Positions 42,042 to 49,877 of a DNA stretch of 64,000 bases are shown here, piece by piece. Origin of the DNA: CAYNHQ01 sp964397255 (GTDB taxonomy: Bacteria; Bdellovibrionota_G; JALEGL01; DATDPG01); contig CAYNHQ010000011.1 of the NCBI GenBank assembly GCA_964397255.1, forward strand, positions 5,738-69,737. Reading direction: 5' to 3'. The notes beneath the pieces were generated by a model. That model had not been told where the DNA came from. It searched no databases and saw only the letters and a program-made list of their open reading frames with translations. Position 1 is the first letter of the stretch. Each line of letters starts with the position of its first letter. Position numbers and translations under genes: made by a program.

Positions 42042-42817
42042 CTGATGCTTTAGACGCCGAAGCGCTGGAATTTCGGCAAATGGTGCGTGCTTCAATCGCG
42101 ATGCATGTCATTTTGCTTGCTTCGATTTTTGCGTTTCAGTCTTTCTCGTCTTCTCATCCATATATCGATGCCTCCTCTCCTGGACCTATTAGCGTCATGT
42201 GGGCGCGTCCCGTGGGTGGCGCGGAAAAAACGGCCCCCAATAAATTGCCGGGACCCATCGTACCCATCACCGCCCCACCTGCGGCCAACGAAAAACCCAA
42301 GATTGTCATGCCCGAGGAGATGCCCAAGAATGCGATTCATCCCCCGCCGAAGGAACTCGATGAGGATGCGGCGCGGAAAAAAGCGATGGCCGATGCGCTC
42401 GCCAGAATCGGCCATGATGTGGATGCACGGCCCATCCCTCGGCCCGAGAATTTTCCTTCGGAAAAAACCACGGGCAAGGGAGGTTACCCCGGCGTGGGAA
42501 ACGCGCAGGGTTCCGGCATTGTCGGTGCGTTGGGGGGAAATCCCTTGTTCTCGGCCTACCGGAGCCAAATTCAGCGCATCATGACGGATAACTTTTTGTG
42601 GCTACAGAAGGAACAGAAACTTCACGCGGAAGTAATGCTTCGAATCGATGCATCGGGGACAATTACGACCTCTGAACTCTCAAAAAGCTCGGGAAATCTC
42701 GCCTACGATCGAGCGGCACTGCGTGCGGTTCAAAAATCCTCTCCCCTTCCCCCTCCACCCGATTCTTTAGCGAAAGATATCGTTCGACAGGATTTCGTCA
42801 TAAACTTCGTCCGTTGA
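42038..42817 (+). CDS. tolA: TolA/TonB-like energy transducer
   Basis: 259 residues: N-terminal helix (ASIAMHVILLASIFAFQSF), a Pro/Lys/Glu-rich periplasmic spacer (about 45-140), and a C-terminal TonB/TolA domain (FLWLQKEQKLHAEVMLRID, then YDRAALRAVQKSSPLPPPP). Position between tolR and tolB makes it the functional TolA, though the C-terminus reads like the TonB_C family. Four-base overlaps on both sides. Confidence 0.88.
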   Translation: MTDALDAEALEFRQMVRASIAMHVILLASIFAFQSFSSSHPYIDASSPGPISVMWARPVGGAEKTAPNKLPGPIVPITAPPAANEKPKIVMPEEMPKNAIHPPPKELDEDAARKKAMADALARIGHDVDARPIPRPENFPSEKTTGKGGYPGVGNAQGSGIVGALGGNPLFSAYRSQIQRIMTDNFLWLQKEQKLHAEVMLRIDASGTITTSELSKSSGNLAYDRAALRAVQKSSPLPPPPDSLAKDIVRQDFVINFVR

Positions 42818-42819
42818 AA

Positions 42820-44130
42820 ATGTCTCGTTTCGCAGTATTCCTCATCCTTGGTTTTCTTACGTTCATTCCCTCGGCTTTCGCCGACAAAATTTATATCGAT
42901 ATCACGCAGGTCTCGGACCGCTCCTTTCCGATGGCCATCGTTCCCCCCACGCGCGACAGCGGAGAAGTGGACAACGAATCGGGTGCGATATTCGTCAAAG
43001 TATTGCGCGATGACCTCGAACGGGTGGGTGTTTTTCGGTTCATCGAACCTTCGGCCTTTCTCGAATCGCCCAGCAAGCCCGCATACAAAGAAAAAGATAT
43101 CGATTTCGCCAGTTGGGCCGTGCTTGACACGCTCGCCTTAATCAAAGGGTGGTACCGGAGAAGCGGAGGCCGGATTACGATCGAACCTCATCTTTTTGAT
43201 GTTCTGCTAAAAAAAGAAATTTCGGCCAAACACTATGAAGGCACGCTTGAGCAAATTCCCTGGATGGCTCATCGATTCGCCAACGAGGTCATGCGCGTTC
43301 TTACCGGACAGGAAGGAGTATTCGATACTCGAATCGCCTTCATCGGCGTCCGCGACCGAAATAAGGAACTTCATGTAATGGATTTCAACGGAGACCATTT
43401 GGAACGCCTCACGTTCGACAAATCGATCGTCCTGTCGCCCACATGGGCGGCGAACGGCAATGACATTTATTATACGTCTTTTGCTGGAGGAAAAACGCCT
43501 CAACTTTTCAAGTACGATCTCAAGCGGAAATCGGCCACGCGAATCACCAAATTTCCCGGGATGGTGATTGGTTCCACGCTCGATCCGTCGGGAGATTTGC
43601 TCGCCACCACGCTCACCATGGATGGCAATTCCGAGATTTACCTACTGGATCTTGATGGAAAGATTCGAAATCGTCTGACGAAAAATGCCGATATCGATGT
43701 CAGCCCGTCATTTTCGCCGGACGGAAAGCAAATCACCTTTGTATCGAACCGTGACGGCAGCCCACAAATTTATAAGATGGGTCGCGACGGAGGAAATGTA
43801 CAGCGCCTCACGTTCAAGGGAATGAATAACACCGCGCCTGCCTGGTCGCCGAAAGGCGACAAAATTCTCTTTGCAGGAATGGACACCGATGGCGAGTTTG
43901 ATGTCTTCTCCATGAATGTCGATGGTTCGGGAATCGTGCGGTTGACATACGACACCCGCAACAATGAGGAACCGAAATGGTCTCCCGATGGATCCATGAT
44001 CCTTTTCAAATCCAACCGAACTGGACAAAATCAACTTTTCACAATGCGGCTCGATGGCTCACATCCCGTGCAGTTGACCCGAGATTCCTGGGATCATTCC
44101 ATGCCTGCCTGGGGGCCTAAACCCAAGTGA
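42820..44130 (+). CDS. tolB: Periplasmic beta-propeller protein TolB
   Basis: Signal peptide (SRFAVFLILGFLTFIPSAFA), an N-terminal domain (about 25-160; DISQVSDRSFPMAIVPP-type start), then a WD40-like propeller with repeated SPxWxPDGxxIxFxSxRxG units (e.g. SPSFSPDGKQITFVSNRDG, PKWSPDGSMILFKSNRTG). TolB links TolA to Pal and outer-membrane proteins. ATG 42820 is preferred; TTG 42814 would overlap the tolA stop. Unusually, pal does not follow; a Ppx/GppA gene does. Confidence 0.95.
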   Translation: MSRFAVFLILGFLTFIPSAFADKIYIDITQVSDRSFPMAIVPPTRDSGEVDNESGAIFVKVLRDDLERVGVFRFIEPSAFLESPSKPAYKEKDIDFASWAVLDTLALIKGWYRRSGGRITIEPHLFDVLLKKEISAKHYEGTLEQIPWMAHRFANEVMRVLTGQEGVFDTRIAFIGVRDRNKELHVMDFNGDHLERLTFDKSIVLSPTWAANGNDIYYTSFAGGKTPQLFKYDLKRKSATRITKFPGMVIGSTLDPSGDLLATTLTMDGNSEIYLLDLDGKIRNRLTKNADIDVSPSFSPDGKQITFVSNRDGSPQIYKMGRDGGNVQRLTFKGMNNTAPAWSPKGDKILFAGMDTDGEFDVFSMNVDGSGIVRLTYDTRNNEEPKWSPDGSMILFKSNRTGQNQLFTMRLDGSHPVQLTRDSWDHSMPAWGPKPK

Positions 44131-45074
44131 CCTACAAACGACGCAAAATTGCGACGCTGGATTTAGGGACAAATACACTTCTACTGTTGGTCGCCGAGCG
44201 AAACGAATCGGGAGTGGTTAAAGTTTTGGCGGATGAAAGTGCCATGCCGCGACTTGGAGAGGGATTGCGCGCAACGGGGAAAATCGCCCCCCACGTGATT
44301 AAACGAACAACGGAGGCGGTTCGAACGTTTGTGGAGAAAGCAAAATCATTAGGAGTGGATGAAATTGTTCTGACTGCAACTAGCGCAGCCCGCGAAGCCA
44401 AAAATCAGAGCGAATTCATTTCAGCTGTAGAGACGGCCAGCGGCGTTAAGCTGGAAATTATGCCACCGAATGAAGAAGCGAGACTCACGTACCTCTCGGT
44501 CACGATGGAATCGCCGGGCGAAACGAAAACCATGGTCGTGGACATCGGCGGAGGATCTACCGAAGTGACTTGGGGCCTTGGACCTCGATTTGACGGCGGA
44601 CGCAGTCTCAATCTAGGTACGATTAAACTGATCGAAGGACCCTTACTCCATTTTTGCCCGTCCTCTTCAGATCTTGAACAGGCACGAAAAGAAATCGATC
44701 AACAATTGGCCCGCATCACTCCGCTGGGAGAATTTGATCGTTGGGCGGGTACGGCGGGCAGCTTTACACACCTCGCCTCCATTGATTTGGGGCTTTCAAA
44801 CTATCATCCCAATCATGTAGCCGGTCACAGACTCACACGCTCGAAAGTCGACGAATGGGTGCAAAGGCTTTCTAAGATGTCGCGCGAAGAAGTCCTAGGC
44901 CTGCCAGGAATCGATCCTCGCCGAGCGGATGTCATTCTCGCGGGGGCCGTCATTATCGAACGGCTTTTCCACAAATTTAAAAATAATGCGTTTGAAGTGA
45001 TGGATCGTGGCGTTCGTTTTGGAAAGCTCTTTGATCGCCTGCATAATTTTGTCCCGCCGGTTCGGTTCGCATGA
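44127..45074 (+). CDS. Exopolyphosphatase/ppGpp pyrophosphatase family protein
   Basis: GTG start overlapping the tolB stop by four bases. 315 residues with the Ppx-GppA ATPase fold: IATLDLGTNTLLLLVAE (phosphate 1), TMVVDIGGGSTEVTWG (phosphate 2) and WAGTAGSFTHLASIDL. This short form lacks the C-terminal HD-like domain. It hydrolyses polyphosphate or pppGpp in homologues; which one is unclear here. Its place in the tol operon, where pal is expected, is odd. Confidence 0.9.
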   Translation: MTYKRRKIATLDLGTNTLLLLVAERNESGVVKVLADESAMPRLGEGLRATGKIAPHVIKRTTEAVRTFVEKAKSLGVDEIVLTATSAAREAKNQSEFISAVETASGVKLEIMPPNEEARLTYLSVTMESPGETKTMVVDIGGGSTEVTWGLGPRFDGGRSLNLGTIKLIEGPLLHFCPSSSDLEQARKEIDQQLARITPLGEFDRWAGTAGSFTHLASIDLGLSNYHPNHVAGHRLTRSKVDEWVQRLSKMSREEVLGLPGIDPRRADVILAGAVIIERLFHKFKNNAFEVMDRGVRFGKLFDRLHNFVPPVRFA

Positions 45075-45517
45075 CGTCGTTTTATGCCTTTTTTGCACTT
45101 TTAATCGGCGGCGCCGTAGCTACCCAAGCGATTCTTAATTCTGCCCTCCGGGGGCGCACTGATTTAATCACTACACTTTTTGCAAACGCGATCCCGATCA
45201 TATTGATTTCCACCCTTTGGATTTCCACGACTAAAAATGCTTTCTCCCGTTTGCCTGGAGGAGGTTCCGCAGCTCCCTGGTGGATGTACGGAGGAGGAAT
45301 TCTGGGAACGTTCATCGTGGCTGTTTCGATGGTCGTTCTTCCTAAATTGGGGGCGAGCTGGGCGCTTCTCCTTATTGTATTGGGACAACTTCTCATCGGC
45401 CTCTTGGCCGATCACTTCGGCTGGCTCGGTCTGGTGCAGGTCCCCATCAATAAGGAGCGAATCCTTGGAACCATTCTGGTCCTCGTCGGTTGCTGGCTCT
45501 TTAATCGTTCGAATTGA
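45071..45517 (+). CDS. DMT-family permease, YdcZ/DUF606 type
   Basis: 148 residues with about five membrane helices (AFFALLIGGAVATQAILNSA, then TTLFANAIPIILISTLWI, later LLLIVLGQLLIGLLADHFG). DUF606 proteins are half-size drug/metabolite transporters, often acting as dimers. It overlaps ppx by four bases and ends the tol operon. Its last 187 bases, up to the first base of the stop codon, are repeated 1.45 kb downstream, with a TA island between. Confidence 0.88.
   Translation: MTSFYAFFALLIGGAVATQAILNSALRGRTDLITTLFANAIPIILISTLWISTTKNAFSRLPGGGSAAPWWMYGGGILGTFIVAVSMVVLPKLGASWALLLIVLGQLLIGLLADHFGWLGLVQVPINKERILGTILVLVGCWLFNRSN
45329..45515 (+). repeat. 187-bp 3' end of the DMT gene, in-gene copy
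   Basis: Direct repeat with 46781-46967: one mismatch in 187 bases (ATGGTC versus ATGGTG at the left edge). Both copies end at the first base of the stop codon, which continues as TGA here and TAA in the displaced copy. Period 1452 bases. Confidence 0.95.
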
Positions 45518-45579
45518 GAAACGGGCTTTTCAACATTGCAGCCGCCCAAACAGGCTGAAATCAATCACTCATTTTATTT

Positions 45580-45625
45580 GGTTATATTATTATGGAACTA
45601 TGTTATTATATAATATATACCGTGG
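45580..45625 (+). promoter_or_regulatory. AT-rich promoter region of the TumE-like pair
   Basis: About 45 bases of A/T runs, containing TTATATAATATATACC with a TATAAT box, lie before the ATG at 45634. The composition is sharply different from both flanks, in line with recent acquisition. The -35 element is not clear. Confidence 0.35.
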
Positions 45626-45633
45626 ATGCATAA

Positions 45634-45909
45634 ATGAGCCGCGGCTCGATACGAGAATTTTTGGAAGACGGGAGCTTTATAGAACTCTCGCTTTTCCCGA
45701 TCCGCAGGGACCGATGGCGTCCGCATGGCGTGCGGTATCGTATGGCTTGGGTCCAAAATGGTGTGTGCCGTGTGTTGTTTGATAATCATCATGGGAAGGA
45801 GGACCACGTGCACATTGATGGTGGTGAAAGGAAATACCTGTTCACCAGCGTGGCAAAGCTTCGCAAGGATTTTGAGCGGGAGGTGAGAAAAATGGGAGGT
45901 AAAATATGA
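45634..45909 (+). CDS. TumE-like (DUF6516) toxin
   Basis: 91 residues. The core VRYRMAWVQNGVCRVLFDNHHGKEDHVHIDGGE carries the motif DNHHxKxxHxHI, shared with the protein at 63286-63582. Family DUF6516 has been described as the TumE toxin of a TA system; the biochemical activity is inferred. The next gene starts four bases inside it and encodes an HTH protein, the usual antitoxin. The pair lies between two copies of the DMT 3' end. Confidence 0.8.
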   Translation: MSRGSIREFLEDGSFIELSLFPIRRDRWRPHGVRYRMAWVQNGVCRVLFDNHHGKEDHVHIDGGERKYLFTSVAKLRKDFEREVRKMGGKI

Positions 45910-46283
45910 AAACCCGAAAATTCAAGATTCTCATTCAGCCGGTGAAAAAAACCCTTGATGACTTTGAAAAGACGTGGAAGCGCGTCTCCAAGCGGCGGTC
46001 GGGAGGTACAACGGAGATCATTCTCTGTTTCCGTGATCTTTCGATGGTGTCCAAAGTGCTGAGCCCCGAACGACTTCGCTTATTGCAGACCGTTCGAGAA
46101 AGAAGGCCCATTTCAGTGAATCAATTGTCACTGTTTTTGGGGCGCACCCAGGCAAACGTCCATAAGGACGTCCATTTTCTTTCGAAATTGGGAATTCTGG
46201 AGTTGGCCCGCCACAAAAAAGGGCGGAGTAAAATCTCCCTCGAACCCCAGTTTAAGTGGGATGGTTTTGATATCGCGGTATAG
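45906..46283 (+). CDS. HTH antitoxin partner of the TumE-like toxin
   Basis: 125 residues: an N-terminal strand-helix region (RKFKILIQPVKKTLDDFEK) and a winged HTH (about 55-110; LSPERLRLLQTVRERRPIS, VNQLSLFLGRTQANVHKDVH, FLSKLGILELARHKKG). This is the MarR-like HVO_A0114-type family. It should bind DNA, repress its own operon and neutralise the toxin. The same architecture recurs at 62915-63289. Confidence 0.82.
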   Translation: MKTRKFKILIQPVKKTLDDFEKTWKRVSKRRSGGTTEIILCFRDLSMVSKVLSPERLRLLQTVRERRPISVNQLSLFLGRTQANVHKDVHFLSKLGILELARHKKGRSKISLEPQFKWDGFDIAV

Positions 46284-46349
46284 TCGCCATCTAGCGTACC
46301 AAACAAATGCTGCTAACGCGTCTTGCATAACGCGGAAAATCAGCTCGGC

Positions 46350-46646
46350 CTATGGCTTTTTTGTTCCCTGGACGGATCGAGCTTTGGTAAGAAATTCCTT
46401 GTCACTCATGATGATTGCCCAATAGGCGTCTGAGCCGAGGGAGGGTGGGAGATGAAAATACTCCCAGGTTTCACCTGTTTTCGTGTCGATACGAAACAAT
46501 CCATCTTGCGTAACGCAATCGCCATAGGTTTCCCCTCTGCATTTCAAAACCTTTGCCGACAGTAATTGATAACGTCCGCCTTCCTGTGATTGCGCCAAGC
46601 CCGCGATAGGCAATACCAAAGCTAAAAGCGACAGCAATAATTTCAC
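46350..46646 (-). CDS. Small secreted protein in the DMT/TumE island
   Basis: I start at GTG 46646, which has AAAAGGAG six bases upstream and gives VKLLLSLLALVLPIAGLAQ, a Sec signal peptide. The 98-residue product has two Cys (KCRGETYGDC) likely disulfide-bonded, and no recognised domain. It lies opposite to the TA pair, just before the displaced DMT 3' end. It may be cargo of the same insertion. Confidence 0.6.
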   Translation of the reverse strand: MKLLLSLLALVLPIAGLAQSQEGGRYQLLSAKVLKCRGETYGDCVTQDGLFRIDTKTGETWEYFHLPPSLGSDAYWAIIMSDKEFLTKARSVQGTKKP

Positions 46647-46780
46647 GTCGTCTCCTTTTTGTAAGTTACTCCATAGAGCCACACCGAGATGTGTCGGTCA
46701 AACGCGTTCCTTTATTGCTTCCTCAAATGCCCGTCAGAGCTGGATTTCATTTTCCTGGATCAATCATTGCCTGCGCTTCC

Positions 46781-46967
46781 ATGGTGGTTCTTCCTAAATT
46801 GGGGGCGAGCTGGGCGCTTCTCCTTATTGTATTGGGACAACTTCTCATCGGCCTCTTGGCCGATCACTTCGGCTGGCTCGGTCTGGTGCAGGTCCCCATC
46901 AATAAGGAGCGAATCCTTGGAACCATTCTGGTCCTCGTCGGTTGCTGGCTCTTTAATCGTTCGAATT
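46781..46967 (+). repeat. 187-bp displaced 3' end of the DMT gene
   Basis: This copy lacks the upstream two thirds of the permease gene and cannot encode it. Its last bases are also the last codons of the convergent moeA gene (LNSND then stop). That dependence suggests this is the original 3' end, and that the copy inside the functional gene came with the insertion. Confidence 0.93.
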
Positions 46968-48161
46968 AAGGGACAGTGAAGTCACCAATTCACCGGCGGA
47001 ATATTCGGTGAAATCGCGCTCTAAAATCAAAAGAGCGTTGGCGGGAGCAAGCGACGTCAAACGATGCGACCCCTGTTTCCCTGTTGTTCGAATAAATAGT
47101 TGCGCGCGCTCTTCGCGGAGAATGCCCAACACAAAATGTGTCAGTTCCGGCCGCTTCGCGATTCTCTCTTCCAATCTTGCTTGAACTTGCAGATGTTCCA
47201 CGTTTGGACAACCCAAGAGTGCACGAAGCGCGGGGCGAACAAAGACTTCGTATGTAACCGCCGTGGAAACGGGATTGCCGGGAAGACCAAAGATGAGACA
47301 GGGGCGCTCTCGCTTGGCCACACCAAAAAGAATGGGTTTCCCCGGTTTGATCGCTAGTTTATGAAAAATGATTTCAATTCCAAGACGCTCAAATTCTTCC
47401 GGAACATAGTCAAACGAACCCATGGATACTCCTCCCGTCGTGATCAGTAGATCGGACCCGAGACCTTTTTCAATGGCGGCTTGAAGTTCATCACGTTGAT
47501 CTCGAACGATCGGAAATCGGCAAGCCTTTCCTCCGTCACGCGTGACAAAGGATTCAAGGAGATGAGCATTCGAATTGTAAACGGCGCCGTCGGCCGAATC
47601 GGCTCCGACTTCTCTCAGCTCATCTCCCGTCGGAAGGATTGCGATTTTTGGCATTCGTCGAACGGGAAGAGAAGCAAAACCGAATGACGCCGCAATTCCA
47701 ATGCGCGCTGGCGTGAGTTCCGTACCCGCGTTAAATAACGAAGCTCCTTCTTCAATTTCATCCGCACGAGCGCGGACATTTTCACCGGGATCCACCGCTC
47801 GCAAAAGTTTGATGTCCTCTCCATCGATTAATACCTGCTCAATGGGAATCACAGCGTCGGCACCGGAAGGAATTCTTCCGCCCGTCATGATTCGAACGGC
47901 CTGTCTCTGCAATACTCGGGGTGGATCACCGTACCCCGCAGGTTGGATTCCAATCACTCGGAGCTTGGCGCCGGCACCAGAATCGGAAGAACGGATGGCG
48001 AAGCCATCCATCGCACTATTATCGAACGCCGGAAGATCGAAACGCGCGACAAGTGGTTGGGCCAAGAATCTACCGAACGCGGAGCGAAGCTCGACCATTT
48101 CCGATTCCAGGACGGAACATCGCGATAAAATATCTGTGATTCCCTCGCGCCAATGCTTCAT
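46953..48161 (-). CDS. moeA: Molybdopterin molybdotransferase MoeA
   Basis: 402 residues with MoeA blocks: DLPAFDNSAMDGFAI near residue 45, TTGGVSMGSFDYVPEEFERL near 240 and IFGLPGNPVSTAVTYEVFVRP near 305, plus the C-terminal domain IV. MoeA inserts molybdate into adenylated molybdopterin. No other moco gene is in the window. The last five codons are read antisense through the displaced DMT 3' end. Confidence 0.94.
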   Translation of the reverse strand: MKHWREGITDILSRCSVLESEMVELRSAFGRFLAQPLVARFDLPAFDNSAMDGFAIRSSDSGAGAKLRVIGIQPAGYGDPPRVLQRQAVRIMTGGRIPSGADAVIPIEQVLIDGEDIKLLRAVDPGENVRARADEIEEGASLFNAGTELTPARIGIAASFGFASLPVRRMPKIAILPTGDELREVGADSADGAVYNSNAHLLESFVTRDGGKACRFPIVRDQRDELQAAIEKGLGSDLLITTGGVSMGSFDYVPEEFERLGIEIIFHKLAIKPGKPILFGVAKRERPCLIFGLPGNPVSTAVTYEVFVRPALRALLGCPNVEHLQVQARLEERIAKRPELTHFVLGILREERAQLFIRTTGKQGSHRLTSLAPANALLILERDFTEYSAGELVTSLSLNSND

Positions 48162-48223
48162 TGCGCGATTCTCGCGGAAAGAGATATAATTTTCAAAGAA
48201 GTTTGACTTTAGGGAAAGGAAGA

Positions 48224-48874
48224 ATGGTGATCAAATCCCGCGGATTAACCTTAATTGAGCTCATGGTCACGCTGACCATTGTCGCGATCGTTCTTTCGTT
48301 GGGCCTCATTACCATGAGAGGTTATCTACCCAAGCAGCGCCTCTCCGCCTCCGCATCTTTGCTGGAAGGGCTCCTTCAGAGAGCTCAAAGCGAAGCTTCG
48401 GCCAGAAGCTATTGGACATGTATCAAATTTGACGGGAACACCGCGCCCATCACCGCTTCATTATGGACGGACAAGAGTGGAAACCATGGCTCAGCGGGAG
48501 GCGATTGCGGCGATGGGGCCGATGAACAAATTTCGTCAGTGCAATTTAAGAGGGATATTGTTTTAGCAACTTGTGGGGGTACAAATCAGATGGTTCCGGG
48601 ATGCGAAGTTTGGTTCGATACGACAGGTGCCCCTAAGCTTTGCGCCAATTCCGGTTGTTCGCAATTCTCTGGAATCATGCCAGGTACCGGTTGTATCAGT
48701 GTCGATTTCAGCTTCGTTTTATCCAACCCAAAATTGGATGCGGGAGCGAGAGGAAAAGAAATTGAAGCCCTCTCTGGCGGCCTCGTAAATAATGTGAAAG
48801 CTGGAGACAAGGGCCTTGAGACCAGCGTGTGGGCGAAATATGCTTCGTTCTCGGGTATAGGGGAGTGCGAATAA
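48224..48874 (+). CDS. Type IV pilin-like protein (GspH/FimT type)
   Basis: ATG 48224 follows AGGGAAAGGA. The prepilin site is SRG then LTLIELMVTLTIVAIVLSLG, with the conserved Glu at +5; Leu replaces the usual Phe at +1. The rest of the 216 residues is a globular pseudopilin head with six Cys, rich in Gly and Ser. GspH/FimT pseudopilins cap secretion or type IV pili. No other pilus genes are near. Confidence 0.85.
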   Translation: MVIKSRGLTLIELMVTLTIVAIVLSLGLITMRGYLPKQRLSASASLLEGLLQRAQSEASARSYWTCIKFDGNTAPITASLWTDKSGNHGSAGGDCGDGADEQISSVQFKRDIVLATCGGTNQMVPGCEVWFDTTGAPKLCANSGCSQFSGIMPGTGCISVDFSFVLSNPKLDAGARGKEIEALSGGLVNNVKAGDKGLETSVWAKYASFSGIGECE

Positions 48875-48920
48875 GAGAAGTCGACAAAAGAACTCCACTA
48901 TGATTTTATAGTGTGAGTCA

Positions 48921-49877
48921 ATGGGTTTCGGCCTCGAAAAAGCAAAATTAACGGCGAAGTACTACCGGAATGTTTTCCAAAAGCGCCCTGTTTCCGTCAA
49001 CTTGGAAGTCACGAAGCGATGTAATGCGAAGTGTGATTTCTGTGACTACTGGAAGACGACCAAAGAAAACGCCATCGACGACTACGGTCCGATCGTAAAG
49101 AAAATCGACCCGATGATGTGCACGATTACGGGAGGCGAGCCCCTTCTACGGCCAAACCTGCCGGAGATCATTCAAAACATTAAAAAAGCGGTACCGGTGT
49201 GCTACATGGCCATGGTCACCAACGGCGCCCTTTTGACTCTCGAAAAAGCAAAAGCCCTCCAAGAAGCTGGGATGAATCAAATTTCAATTTCGGTCGATTA
49301 TATTGATAACCGCCATGACACAAGCCGGGGTATTCCAGGTCTTTGGAAACATATTTCCGACATTCTTCCGAAACTACCGGCTCTCGGGTTCGATCAGGTC
49401 AATATGAACTGGATCATCATGGAGGACAATTTCGATCAAACCAAGGCCGTAGCTGAACTTGCACGCGATTGGGGTATTTCCGTCAGCTACTCGTCATATT
49501 CGGATTTGAAGAATATGAATAATTCGCATTTTCTCTCAGAAGAGAAGATGGAGAATTTTCCCGGTTTGATTGAGGAGCTCATCCACTTTAAACGACGTTA
49601 TCGATCGATCCGATCGTCGGAATGGTTCCTTTCGATGATGCCGAGATATTATGGGCACGAGCAAATCGAAGGATGCCCGGCGGGGCTCCGATGGATTCAA
49701 ATCACGCCGGAGGGATGGTATAAACCTTGTTCAGAACTGCCCGCGGTGACTCATTGGAAAGAATACGATCATCAAACCAGCTTCAAACCGCAGGAATGTA
49801 CCCTTTGCTGGTACAGCTGCCGGGGCGAAGCCCAAACGCCGATCAACTTAAAACGTATCGTCGAACTCGCCCGATAG
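48921..49877 (+). CDS. Radical SAM protein with C-terminal Cys cluster
   Basis: 318 residues. The radical SAM motif is TKRCNAKCDFCDYWK (CxxxCxxC, near residue 33), followed by TITGGEPLLRP. The C-terminus has additional Cys (IEGCPAGLRWIQITPEG, KPCSEL, ECTLCWYSCRGE), like SPASM/twitch auxiliary cluster domains, used in peptide or cofactor modification. The substrate is unknown. The downstream M30-like lipoprotein overlaps its 3' end, so they may be functionally linked. Confidence 0.88.
   Translation: MGFGLEKAKLTAKYYRNVFQKRPVSVNLEVTKRCNAKCDFCDYWKTTKENAIDDYGPIVKKIDPMMCTITGGEPLLRPNLPEIIQNIKKAVPVCYMAMVTNGALLTLEKAKALQEAGMNQISISVDYIDNRHDTSRGIPGLWKHISDILPKLPALGFDQVNMNWIIMEDNFDQTKAVAELARDWGISVSYSSYSDLKNMNNSHFLSEEKMENFPGLIEELIHFKRRYRSIRSSEWFLSMMPRYYGHEQIEGCPAGLRWIQITPEGWYKPCSELPAVTHWKEYDHQTSFKPQECTLCWYSCRGEAQTPINLKRIVELAR

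Noticed and set aside
45518..45545. Shared AACGGGC-type bases after the stop codons of the DMT and activator genes as a cassette-end motif
   Set aside because: The match is about seven bases, is absent behind ftcD, and part of it codes for DUF2442 in one case.
46691..46969. A + strand frame resembling the C-terminal half of the DMT permease
   Set aside because: It is the displaced 187-bp repeat preceded by unrelated sequence, so it is a remnant and not a second transporter.
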